DNA from: Gordius sp. MW1
Taxonomy: Eukaryota; Nematomorpha; Gordioida; Gordea; Gordiidae
Direction of reading: 5' to 3'
Assembly (NCBI GenBank): GCA_964036665.1
Contig: OZ038532.1
Span: 17,821,037 to 17,885,036 of the forward strand
DNA: 64,000 nt
In this document: piece by piece, positions 45,490-56,176 of the stretch
Numbering within the stretch: position 1 is the stretch's first letter
Layout of the letters: each line of letters starts with the position of its first letter
Translations under genes and position numbers: made by a program
The notes under the pieces: generated by a model
What the model saw: only the letters and a program-made list of their open reading frames with translations
Databases searched by the model: none
What the model was told of the DNA's origin: nothing

Positions 45490-46130
45490 AGCGCTACAAC
45501 GTCCTCCGTAACGACGCTCATGGTAGGCGCCTGTATCTTGTGAAAAGTCAACGAGGGTCATTACAACTTCCGCAAACGGATGTAGTTAAAGAAACTAGAT
45601 TGCTAAGGACAAGATTGATAGTGGGCTCAAAAAATATTAGAACAATGACTGCAAGAAGCCGAGAAGTTGCTGCATAGCATGTATACAAGAAACAAGATGG
45701 AAAGAAGCAAAAGCAAGGATGATAGGTGAAAGCTATAAACTACCTTAATTGACTTAGACACGCTTAAAAATGGCGTGGTGATCATATTAGTTTCGCATAT
45801 GCAAGATAAAGTATTAAGGTTCGAAGAAAAAGTGGCCGACTCATAATGTAGAAACTTTGCATAAAAGGCCAAATCAAACAAAATGCATAAATAAAGAAAA
45901 GGATGCGTATGATACCGAGAGCCAAGATAATTATGATTGGAAAATATGAACACACTGCAAAATAAGAGAAGGATTTGAACGGTACCATGGTAGAAATGAA
46001 TGGTCGAGAAACGAGGAACGAGAAGAAATATTGAAAATAGCTGTAGCGTTTGATTTGACCATAAATACCTTCAAAAAGAATGAAAATCACGAAATAACAT
46101 TCAGTGGAAATAATTTTGATTATGTATAAA
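45490..46130 (+). pseudogene. Old RTE-clade LINE fragment
   Basis: It is a decayed copy of the 5' part of the RTE element that follows. RTRLIVGSKNIRTMT answers the RTRVASWNVGTLT of the intact copy, and GVVIILVSHMQDKV answers GVGIVLSDFFKDKV. Many stops. Confidence 0.7.
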
Positions 46131-46184
46131 ACAACTGTTACTTATAATATCTCTGTAATTTAATTAACATATTAGTCATAGGTG

Positions 46185-49100
46185 AACACTACCAACGACG
46201 GTCCCAAGTCCGTGTGAAAAAAGTGGAGGGTTGGCGTCAGGTCGGAAGCCGGTTGTAAAAAAGCAACTCCAAACAACATGGCAGCTTCAAATACGAACTT
46301 ATACCAGAATGCTAGGGCGTCCTCCCCAAACGACGCGCATTGCATCATCCGGCTGTGCAATGTGAAAAGTATACAAGGGTTACCGCCTCACTCACAACGA
46401 AGGCGGTTAAGGAATCTAGTTGTCGAACGGACAAGAGTGGCCAGCTGGAATGTGGGCACGCTGACGGGGAAGAGCATCGAGGTTGCGCAGATGCTAAAAA
46501 GGCGAAGGATACACATAGCGTGTCTACAATAAACGCGGTGGCATGGAACAAAAGCCAGGGAGCTAGGAGATGGTTACAAGCTATACTACTCGGGTTCCCC
46601 ATCACGGAAGAACGGGGTCGGTATAGTGCTTAGCGATTTCTTTAAGGACAAGGTAGTCGAAGTCAAACGATGCTCGGATAGATTGATGTGCATAAAGCAG
46701 GCGGATCAAGGCGGCCTTGTCAATGTTATTTGTGCGTATTCGCCCCAGGTTGGATGTTCCGAAAATGAGAAGGACGAATTCTATGAGAAGCTCGAAAAAG
46801 AAATACGCTACGTGAAGCCTGACGAGAATCTCATCATCGGAGCAGACTTTAATGGGCACGTTGGGAAAGAAAGGGGCGTGTACGAACGAAATCACGGCGG
46901 GCATGGCTATGGGGTGAAGAATAAAGAAGGAGAGAAGTTGCTACAGATGGCGCAAGCTTACGATATGGCCATTGTGAATACCTTCTTTCAGAAGCGTACC
47001 GAACATTTAGCGACGTACAGCAGTGGGCATCACCTTACACAGGTCGACTACATCCTAGTGAAGCGCAAAAATTTGTGGCAAGTTAAAGATTGCAAGGTTA
47101 TACCGGGGGAAGAAATCGCCAAACAACATCGGCCAGTTGTCCTCGATATAGCAAGAAAGATTTTTCCCGAAAGGAGAAAAGTCTACACACCAAGGACAAA
47201 GTACGAAAAGCTAAAGGATGATAGTGCAAATGAAATGTTTCACGCTCGAGCAACTCCGCTCTTGAAGGTTGCAGGCTTGGGGGGCGACATTAACAAAAGG
47301 TGGGACAGCGTTGTAAATGTTCTAAAGGAAACGGCCTTTCAAATCTTGGGACGAACTAAGGGCGGCAGAGCTCACAAGCGTGAACTATGGTGGTGGAATG
47401 ACTCGGTCAAAGAGGCTATAGAAGAAAAGAAGGCGTTGTACCTACGATGGTACAAAACGAAGAAAGGAGAAAACTACGTGGCATATCGTGAAGCGAAACG
47501 CAAAGCTAAGATAGCGGTTGTGATAGCGAAGAACGAGGCTTACACCGAGATGGCAAACAAGCTCGATACCAAGGGCGGCGACATAGTCATGTATAAACTC
47601 GCAAAGATTAGGGAGAAAAAAAGTCGAGATGTCGGGACACTGATAGTCATTAAAAGTGAAGAGGGACGAACGTTGTGCAAACCGAAGGAAGTCATCAAAA
47701 GATGGAAAGATTATTTCCAAAATATGATGAACAAAACGAATGATAGAAGACCGCTAGAGAGGGTGGAACCGAACTCGAACTTGGTTTTACCATTGCAGGC
47801 TTATGAAGTAGGAGCGCAACTAACGAAGATGCGGAAAGGGAAAGCTCTAGGTCCCGATGATTTACCAATCGAAGCTTGGCTTGGGTGCAAAGGAGAAGGA
47901 ATCGACATAATGACAGGCCTATTTAACGCTATGCTGTATGAGAGTCGTATCCCTGACCAATGGAGGGAAAGTACGATCATACCCATATACAAAGGCAAAG
48001 GAGACGCGCAGGAATGTGGCAACTTTAGAGATATCAAGTTGACCTGCCACTCACTAAAACTACTAGAAAGGGTGCTAGTGAAAAGGCTCAATGATGAAGT
48101 ATGTCTCTCGCCTAATCAGTTTGGATTCTTGGCCGGTAAATCAACGATGAATCCAATCTTTGCGTTGAAGCAGACGATGGAAAAATATAACGACACAAGA
48201 AAGAACTTACACATGGTCTTCATCGATTTAGAAAAGGCCTAAGATACGGTTCCGAGAGACTTAATATGGTGGTCCCTTAGAGCCAGAAATATACCCGAAG
48301 GATATGTTCGACTTATCAAGGAAATGTATAATGGCGCGGTTGCATCTGTTAGGACTACCGTAGGAGAAACGAAACCCTTCCGAATAATGATTGGACTACA
48401 TCAAGGGTCAGCGTTAAGCCCATTCTTGTTTATTCTAATTATGGATACAATAACAAAGGACTTGCACAAGCCAGCCCCTTGGACTATGCTATATGCCGAT
48501 GATATTGTCCTATGCGATGAAACAAGAGAAGGGGTTTTTCATCAGGCGAAAAAATGGTCAGAACGTTTTTCGGAATTCGGGTTAAAGGTAAGCGAGAAGA
48601 AAACGGTTTACATGCAAACGATGGGCGGTAGTCCGCAAATGCACAAAAATGACGGTCCAATGTACACGGAGGTTGATAAGTTCACATATCTTGGCTCGCT
48701 ATTACATCAGGAGGGAGGATGTACCGCCGAAGTCCATTCTCGGATCAAAAAAGCATGGCTCAAGTGGCGCAGCATCTCCGGTGTCATGTGTGACAAAAAG
48801 ATACCAATTTGGTTGAAAAGCAAGGCGTACAAAACATCGTGCGGCCGGTCTTGCTTTACGGGAGCGAAACATGGGCTGTAACCACCGCGGAGGAGAAACT
48901 CTTGCAAGTCACGGAAATGAGAATGGTGCGATGGAGCTCAGGCTACACCAAGCTGGATCGCAGGACGAACGAATCCTTGATGACAAAGATGGGTATACAA
49001 GCGACGAAGGACTTCTTAAGAGAAAATCGACTTCGGTGGTACGGCCATGTATTACGAAGAGACGAGGACGATGTCACACGGCGAACGCTGGAGATGGACG

Positions 49101-49266
49101 TGCCTGGAAGAAGAGGAAGGGGCAGACCACGTGCCACTTGGAAACGACTGGTCGAAAAGGATATGGACGTCAAACAGATGGAAATTGGCATGGCATTTAC
49201 GCGACTCAGATGGAAGAGGCTGCTGAAAACTTACCCCACGTCTGTGGGATTTTCAACACGATAAAG
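46185..49266 (+). mobile_element. RTE-clade LINE, nearly intact, perfect 14-bp TSD
   Basis: The full unit lies between two copies of ATTAGTCATAGGTG (46171-46184 and 49267-49280). It has a 5' UTR of about 90 bp, a single long coding region, and almost no 3' UTR (the stop at 49262-49264 nearly touches the duplication). Length is about 3.1 kb. Confidence 0.9.
46278..49264 (+). pseudogene. RTE LINE polyprotein: APE endonuclease + reverse transcriptase, three lesions
   Basis: Start ATG at 46278 (MAASNTNLYQ). Endonuclease motifs: SWNVGT, then Q-stop-TRW (the QET motif; TAA at 46530-46532 replaces the catalytic Glu codon), GADFNGHVG, QVDYILVKR and AKQHRPV. RT motifs: GKALGPDDLP, FIDLEKA-stop-DTVPR (TAA at 48240-48242), GLHQGSALSPFLF and MLYADDIVL (catalytic YADD). 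A single-base loss near 48835 shifts the frame into ..RPVLLYGSETWAV.., MRMVRW and RLRWYGHVLRR..RGRGRP, the conserved RTE tail. The same frame runs from 46278 to 48835 apart from the two stops. The closest known group is the RTE/BovB (CFDP2-like) clade. Confidence 0.92.
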
Positions 49267-49348
49267 ATTAGTCATAGGTGCTGATCACAAATGTCTGATA
49301 TCAAATAAATTAAATTACTATGCAAATAATTGTATAAAGCATTGCGTA

Positions 49349-49533
49349 CATGGGCGTACGCAGGGGGGGGGGGGTGGCAAGGGGCTTGGCTGCCCCCCCC
49401 CCCCTCCCTAATTTTTAGTCGAGACCTTTTATTTTTTTTTGCTCTCAGAAAAATTTTTGGATTTTTTTTTTGGGTCGCAGGAAAATTTTAATCTGCCCCC
49501 CCCCCCCCTAATTCAAAACTGCGTACGCCCATG
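49349..49533. mobile_element. CATGGGCGTAGCCAG MITE, diverged copy with near-perfect TSD
   Basis: The ends CATGGGCGTACGCAGG and GCGTACGCCCATG are inverted; G(10), C(12) and C(11) tracts inside. Flanks ATTGCGTA (49341-49348) and ATTGCGTG (49534-49541) match at 7 of 8. Confidence 0.8.
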
Positions 49534-49604
49534 ATTGCGTGTACGACGATTATGCTGGTATAAAGTTTAGTATTGCATGCGCGCACGTTGTACCCGTTTG
49601 CGAA

Positions 49605-50560
49605 TTAGTTTTCGTTCGGAGGCCTAAAGCCCGTAATGACCTGTTTTTGGCTATATGCCGTATCACCTCTAAGTAAGTTTGATGAGGTTAGATTTCCCGG
49701 GTGGGCTAGTATTTTTTGATGGTTTTGCATGCTTTGAGTTAAATATTTGTTGATTAACAAAACGTAGCACGTGGTTTGATGAAAGGTAATACCATCGTAG
49801 TCCAAGGTTACCGGTCGTTGAGTTCATAGTACTCAGGTCATTATAGTTGGCGGAGTTGCGCGAGATACTGGTAATTTTTTTTACACTTAGATGATGTCGC
49901 GGGTGCCCGTGTAGGCGCCGATGGCTGATGTGTGGCATAGCGACATCCGTGTGGTCGAGGGGCTAGTAGCTTTCATTAATGGCTCCACGACCTGGGGTGG
50001 CGTAGATGTTTCTGTCTACTACTAGCTGAGAGATGGCCTGGTCAAAACCAAGGATGCACTGCGAAGTTGCGCGCAAAAACAATGGTAGATTATACTGAAT
50101 TCAACGACGCTCAGATATACGTGGTGAGATAGCCGGCAATGTCTCGTTATTTACAATATCCCCGCGGTAGCAAGCTCGATGAAGGTCAATCACGAAATCA
50201 GATTTCACCGAGGAGAATACAAACACATAGAAAACAATCGTATACGACATTTCCCGTTAACCCCAGTCACGTGCAAACTTAATTACATCTTTCGAAGAAA
50301 TTTCGATACGTATGCCCGAACAATCTATTTGAAAAAAAACATTTGCTATTTGTTAGAAACTCGGGTCTGAAGTCCGTGCCGATAGAGGTCAACACTCGGG
50401 TCGGAAAGTATCTTGAAAGGGATAGTGTTATGGGTTCAATGCGTATTATAATTAACCCCCCCTCCTTTCTTTCGATAATGATTGATGCGTTTCTATGTCT
50501 TGCTAGCGCAAATGGTGTTAGCATGCGGAAAGGATTATAATTTTTGTGTATAGAACACAC
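49605..50560 (-). pseudogene. Unassigned degenerate coding region
   Basis: The minus strand gives long, protein-like text with few stops: MCSIHKNYNPFRMLTPF..., YFPTRVLTSIGTDFRPEFL, then FVIDLHRACYRGDIVNNETL, LVVDRNIYATPGRGAINES, MPHISHRRLHGHPRHHLSV and LGLRWYYLSSNHVLRFVNQQ. At least two in-frame stops (near 50100 and 49965) and a frame change near 50280 break it. GC content is above that of the surroundings. I do not recognise the family; a structural protein of a mobile element or endogenous virus is possible but not shown. Confidence 0.45.
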
Positions 50561-51307
50561 TAACTTTTCACCTTGATAATAATTTAGTTGAATTTTTACT
50601 TTTTCTTTGCGACCAATAACGCAAAAATTAATTAATCTATTATATTTTTACTTACATTATTAATATGAATATCAATATTTTTCCAAGCAATTAACATGCA
50701 TTAGAAATATATATTATTGCGGGGGGGGGGGGAATGGCGATCGCGCAAATTTATCAAAAAACAAATTTTACAAAGCCAATTCTTTCTGAATAATAATAAT
50801 GTTGATGTAATTTTTACACCAGGGATAAAATATGTTAAGCTCTGCTTGCTTGCAACATCTATGCTAACAAGCGACATTTTACAAACGCATCATATATAAA
50901 CGAGAAAGATAGAAAGGGGGCGGGGGGAGTGGATAATTGTGGTGCAGTGCATTGAACCTACAACTAAAATAAAATTACAACAAACAAAATAATAATAATA
51001 AATGTAAATGTGCTTTAAAAGTTACCTTCATAACTAGTTAAGTTAAAATCCTTTTAGCACGTTTGGATTTATTTAAAATCCTTATTTTATAACATGTACA
51101 AAAACCCTAGGCGAATACGTCGCAACGCATAGATGAGTTGCCTGACTTCCTAAATTTATGAAGCTTTAATGTTGCCCAGCAAACCAATAAAGTTATGATT
51201 GAGCCAAAGAAAGCTTAGATTACCAGATAAAAAAATATAAATCTTTAATACTGGGACTTTAATCAAATATGGCCTTTTTAACCGTAAAGGGTTGAGTATA
51301 TGAAACA
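50561..51307. other. Intergenic, nothing recognised
   Basis: AT-rich, with a G(12) run at about 50720 and another G-rich run at about 50920. No coding homology. Confidence 0.45.
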
Positions 51308-51730
51308 CAGAGACCAGATTTGCCCAACCCTGTCCGCTGCTCGAACCTGCCCGCCCACCCCACGGCCCAGGCCGGGCCGGACAACTATCGTAAATTTTAA
51401 CTTTCGGCGAGCCCGGGCGGGCACCATAAAGATTCGGGCGATTCGGGCTCAATTTTGTTTTTAAAATAATGTATTATTGTTTTGTGTATATTTTGCAACT
51501 TTTTAAATTGATTTCTTAATGGTTGTAAATTTTAGTTTTCATTTTAAAATCAAAAATTAAGATAAAAATTTTAAAAAATATAACGACATTAGTGCTAAAA
51601 TTTTTAAAACACACCATTTCGGGCCGGGCAGCTCTGATGATTCGGGCATTGCCCGGCGGACACAAAGAAGAGATTAATAATAAAATCGGGCCGTGTTCGG
51701 GTAGAAAATTTTTAACAAATCTGACCTCTG
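51308..51730. mobile_element. hAT-type MITE, CCCGGGC family, perfect 8-bp TSD
   Basis: The left end CAGAGACCAGATTTG and the complemented right end CAGAGGTCAGATTTG are inverted repeats (13 of 15). GC-rich subterminal words (GGCCGGGCC, GCCCGGGCGGGC) surround an AT-rich core. A perfect 8-bp duplication ATGAAACA lies at 51300-51307 and 51731-51738. There is no coding capacity. Confidence 0.85.
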
Positions 51731-52009
51731 ATGAAACACAAGGGAAAGCCAGCCTAAACTAGCTAACGCATATTTTGTTCTATATGTCGTTACATATGCC
51801 ATTTTTAAGAAAGCTACGAACCACTGCGTCTTAACGATTATACATTGAAGACACCTTAACCAGATTTAAATAGCTAGAATATAATATTTTCTGATCTAAT
51901 CAGTAATCATTTAGCTTGTGTTCCAATTCTTATTGGTAATGGTTAAAAAGTTTATTTTCACGAAACAAGGTTACATAAATAAGCGAAGTATATAAATAAA
52001 GAAAGACAT

Positions 52010-54890
52010 ATTGGTTAAATACAAAGATCTATATCATTATATTCTAAAACGGGCCATGAGTCGGCGAAGGATTTAAAGTTGTATCGTACAACAAGAATCC
52101 CTAGTTGTTGCCTGAGTAAAAAGGATCCAGAAATTTTAGATTTCGGTGAGCGTTTTCCGATTTCTTTAAAAACCCCATTGCCTGTTTACCGAAGGAACCG
52201 GAGCACGAGGCAACGACAGTGATAAAAATATTGGATGCCAAAAGGGCAGAGTACTTGTTCCCTTCTGCTGTAGCGATAGGGTCGTAATTAAAATGGGAAG
52301 GGGCAAATAGGTCAATACAAGTAAAATCCCATTTGAGGGATAGGTCATTTTGCCAGTGGACTAGAGAAGAGCCGTCAGGGCGCATCCTACCCTCGAGAAA
52401 GGGATCTGACGGCTCAAGAATTGAGGGGATTTTTGCCTTTTTGAGGGCAGCTTGAATTAATTGGCTTTAGTGTGCCTAACATATTTATATTTGTTTGCTA
52501 GGCAGTGTAGAGGGTGCCTAGCATATTAGTCTACAGTGGAAAGACAGTTTCGACAATTGAATTCTCTGCTGTAGCTGATCCCCAACCTTAAAGCTATGGA
52601 ATATGATAGCTCAAAGTCTTCAAGCAGCATTCCCAAAAGTTTGCTGGGATAGGTTTCAAGCCACTCGTGACCGGAACCATCAGAAGCGAGGGACCTAAGG
52701 TTGTAATGCTGGCTATCGTCGCTGCTCGATAAAAGGTAATCAACGGAGCGCGATACGAGTCCAGAATCCCAATCCTTTTGTCTCGTACTTTGAGGTTGAA
52801 CGGTCTCGGGTGTGACATTCAAATTCCAAAGCTCTAAGGCTTGAGTTAGCAGAGGGTCTAAATCATGTGTTGTGAGATTAAAAATTAAGTTTTGGACCGA
52901 CTTTAAAGAGGAAATAAAAGCAGCTAGCGATATGCTGCCGGGAGGACGAATTCCCAATCCTCCAGATTTGGTTGGAAGGGATGCCTGAACCCAATTATTA
53001 GTGTTAAATTTTAAATTTAAAATTTTTTCTAATAAAGTTTTTAAAAAGCCTTCGTACGACTTTAAAACTTCTGGGTGCAAAAATGCACCAGATGAGCGAA
53101 AACAATGATTAATCTTTGAAATGTTAAAATAGTTTTTGATTATGTAAAAAGAATGATGTGCAGGCATGCATTTTAAAAGTTCCGTTTTAGATTTTAAAAT
53201 TTCGAGGTTTTTATGAAGAAAATTTAAAAGAGATTTTTCACCGCCAATAGGTGATCCCAAAAGGGATATGTCTTCTCTATCTAAAACTAAAAAAGTTTTA
53301 AAAAAGGGAAAGTCAATAGTGTTAGGGGCCTGATAGATTTCACATTTTTTCGTGTTTAATTTAAGATTTAGAGTGGGTTCAAAATTGTTGATAATTTCTA
53401 TAGCTTTACTAATCCCCTCCGGGCGGCCACATAGGGTGGCGTCGTCGAGGTACCAAACATTTAAATCGAGGGTACACTGAGATGATATTGCCTCGACTAA
53501 ATTATGAATGGCCAAACAAAACAAAGGAGGGCCTAATGGATCTCTTTTTTGGATGCCTTCGGACGAATCAATGACGTATTCGCCGAATCGAAGCTTGGTT
53601 GTAGAACCATAGCTTAATAAAATGTAATTTAAAAATTGTGGGAATTCAGCTAAAAAAGTGTTAATAAGGGTTTCTCTTCGAATACTGTTAAAAGCATTGG
53701 CGAAATCTAATTTAACAAAGCAGGACTCGGTAGAAATATTTTGAAGTGTGCTCCGGCCAGCATGGCTGGCTGCCTCACAGCCGCCTTTAATTCCGAAGCC
53801 GAGTTGATGAGGGCGGAGCTTAGCGGACAAGGAGGGTTTTATGAGTTTGCAGAGTATTTTAGATATAAAACGGCGAAAAAGGCTTCCAACAGCAATAACT
53901 GAGTTATCCGGTTTTTTGATGGCGATTAGTTTTGCACCGAATAAAAAAGGGATGATTTCATGAGGAAATTTGCCATTAACGATGATATTACAAAAAGAAG
54001 TAATAGAATTTAAAAGAGGTTCAGTATTTAAATTATTTAAATTGAGTAAATCTTGTAGATATAGGGCGCCATCCGTCAAGTCCAGCTGCGGAGTCCAAAG
54101 GAAAGGAGTTGAGGGCTTCACGGATGTCTGAAGACTCAACCACTATTGATGATGGAGATGTGGGGTATTTACTGGCTGAGGATGCTGGTGGGTGTTTTTG
54201 ATTAAGCTCCCTATAAGAGTCAGGGCAACAAGGGGCTATTGAGTTGTTATCATAAAAAGCTCTAAGGGCACTTTTTGGGTTAAAATTATGGATTTTATTT
54301 GAGATGTGCTTGGCAGTTTGGTTAATTGAGAATTCCAGTGGAAAGGGTTTTGTTTTGCTTGTGCATGTAATGGGAACGTCAGTATTAAAACACAGAAGGG
54401 ATTCCTTGATGAGACTTGATAAATTATGTTCATTAGGTTCCATAACATAAAGGATATGATATGGAAATTTAAAAAGTTTGTCCCAATTAGTTAAGTTATA
54501 AGGGTTTTTGATAATAGAAGTGAATAAATTTAGCAGAGATTGTTGAATGGAAGGTCTGGCTCTTCTTGGGATTCTAGAGATAGTATTAGGAAATGAATTT
54601 GTTAAAAAAGAATTGCTCCAAGATAAGTCAGGCGGTTGTTTAATTAGTGGGGAGCATTGTAAGGGTGGGGGGATGACAGGGCTAGGGATTGGCAATAGGG
54701 GAGCCTCTTCAAAGTTAGAAGCCAGGGGTGGAATTGGTAAGCAGGTTGGAGGTAATTTGCCAGAAGAAGGGCACCTTGAAGACACAGGGCCATGAATCCA
54801 AAAAAAATTGTGTTTATCAAGGCATATTCGTCGCTTACAAGTTGGGCATAGGGGTTTAGAGATTAACATGTGGGATAAAGTTGGGATCAT
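52010..54890 (-). pseudogene. LINE with RT, CCHC knuckle and restriction-like endonuclease, broken
   Basis: The N-terminus (ATG 54890-54888) has CPTCKRR..., a Cys/His cluster. A frameshift near 54075 follows DSAAGLDGWRP. The main RT block (54139-52526) has PHQLGFGIKGGCEAASHAGR, VKLDFANAFNSI, GDPLGPPLF-like KRDPLGPPLF, and the catalytic box WYLDDATLCG. The C-terminal part reads CRNCLSTVD-stop-YARHPLHC, a CCHC zinc knuckle interrupted by TAG at 52526. After a second frame change near 52445 comes KIPSILEPSDP, RPDGSSLVHW, LKWDFTCIDLF and AEGNKYSAL: a PD-(D/E)xK endonuclease pattern with the KY motif. It ends YNFKSFADSWPV. The order RT-CCHC-RLE is that of R2-like (RLE-type) LINEs; the exact clade is not determined. 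Confidence 0.8.
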
Positions 54891-56176
54891 TTTAAATTTT
54901 AAAGCTGTATGATTTATAAGAATTTTGCAAGTTTAATAATACAAAAGAGTATCTGGGAAATTAATTGTATGATATTGAAAAAAAATGGCTCAAAGGATTC
55001 ACCAAAGGTCATATTAAAACTTGTAGGGTATATTGCTTACCTTTTATGGAAAGCATCATAAAATGTTTGTGAACATCCTCTGATAGTAGTTAAGAGATAA
55101 TAAAATATATTTCAAAGTAGAATTTGATAATAAATATATTGTGCAAATGTGAGGTATATCTGGAATAACTAGCATTGGTTAATGCATCCTCATGATATAT
55201 AATTGTTGCTGCTGGTGGTAATTAAATAAATCCTTTTGTAATAATATGAGTTTTTGAATGAATTAATTGCAGTTTTTGATTAATTGTAAAACAATACAAG
55301 TAGATAACAATTAAACTTTTTTTTTATTGTATTTGTTAACTTCAATACACAAGCATATAGGTGGAGATTTCATAGTTTCAGATATAGAAGGACGAATTGA
55401 AGCTTTTTATTGTAATTTTAGTTAAGAAAATTTGTTTAATTAATCAAGCACTACAAAGAAACACAGAGCAATTTATAGATGGTAAATACACCAGCTCTAT
55501 TTTTTTCGTTAGAATTAACCAAATCAATTTAAATGTTTTTGGCACTAAAAAGCGCATTGATAATAACCTATTCTGACCGAATTTCTATGGAGCCACCTAA
55601 TTTATCACTAATAGCTTATTATTTTTGTATTTAAGACCTACTATTGGATGCTAAAATATATTATAATATGTATTCTGATCACTTGCGTGCTATATAGTAT
55701 ACCGATATATTTGTTAAATTTTCTTTTAAATCATAATATAAGCGTACTTTGATAATTTGGCAATTTTGAAATTTTTATCGATAGATAAATTACCGATCAC
55801 CTTAATTTATGTTATTTTGGCTTGTACAAAATTTGAGCTTTCACGATTGATATTCATAAATAGTCTTTGTAAGTTGATTTAAAAGCCATCACTTTTAATA
55901 GTTTAATTAAGTATATTCAATATGTGTAATCAAAGCTAATATTAATTTAATCTTGGTAACATTAAATAATATAAAAAGGTTTTAAACATTACATGAATAT
56001 TAAATATACTATGGAAGGTAATAAATGCGACATGAGAACAAGATGATATTTTTAATTTAAATAGTCGTACTTAAAGTCTACTTTACTTTACGAACTTATC
56101 AGCATGACGAATGAAATAACTTATTATTTCACATAATAAAACAACATTCATTAACACAGTTTTGGATTGAAATTCT
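54891..56176. other. AT-rich intergenic, nothing recognised
   Basis: It separates the broken LINE from the 3' end of the GPCR gene. No repeat or coding homology is seen. Confidence 0.5.

Noticed and set aside
45627..46090. Minus-strand frames of 102-108 codons
   Set aside because: Ser/Phe-rich complement of the old RTE relic, not a gene.
46345..47720. Minus-strand frames within the RTE LINE
   Set aside because: Complement of the endonuclease/RT gene; no domain signal of their own.
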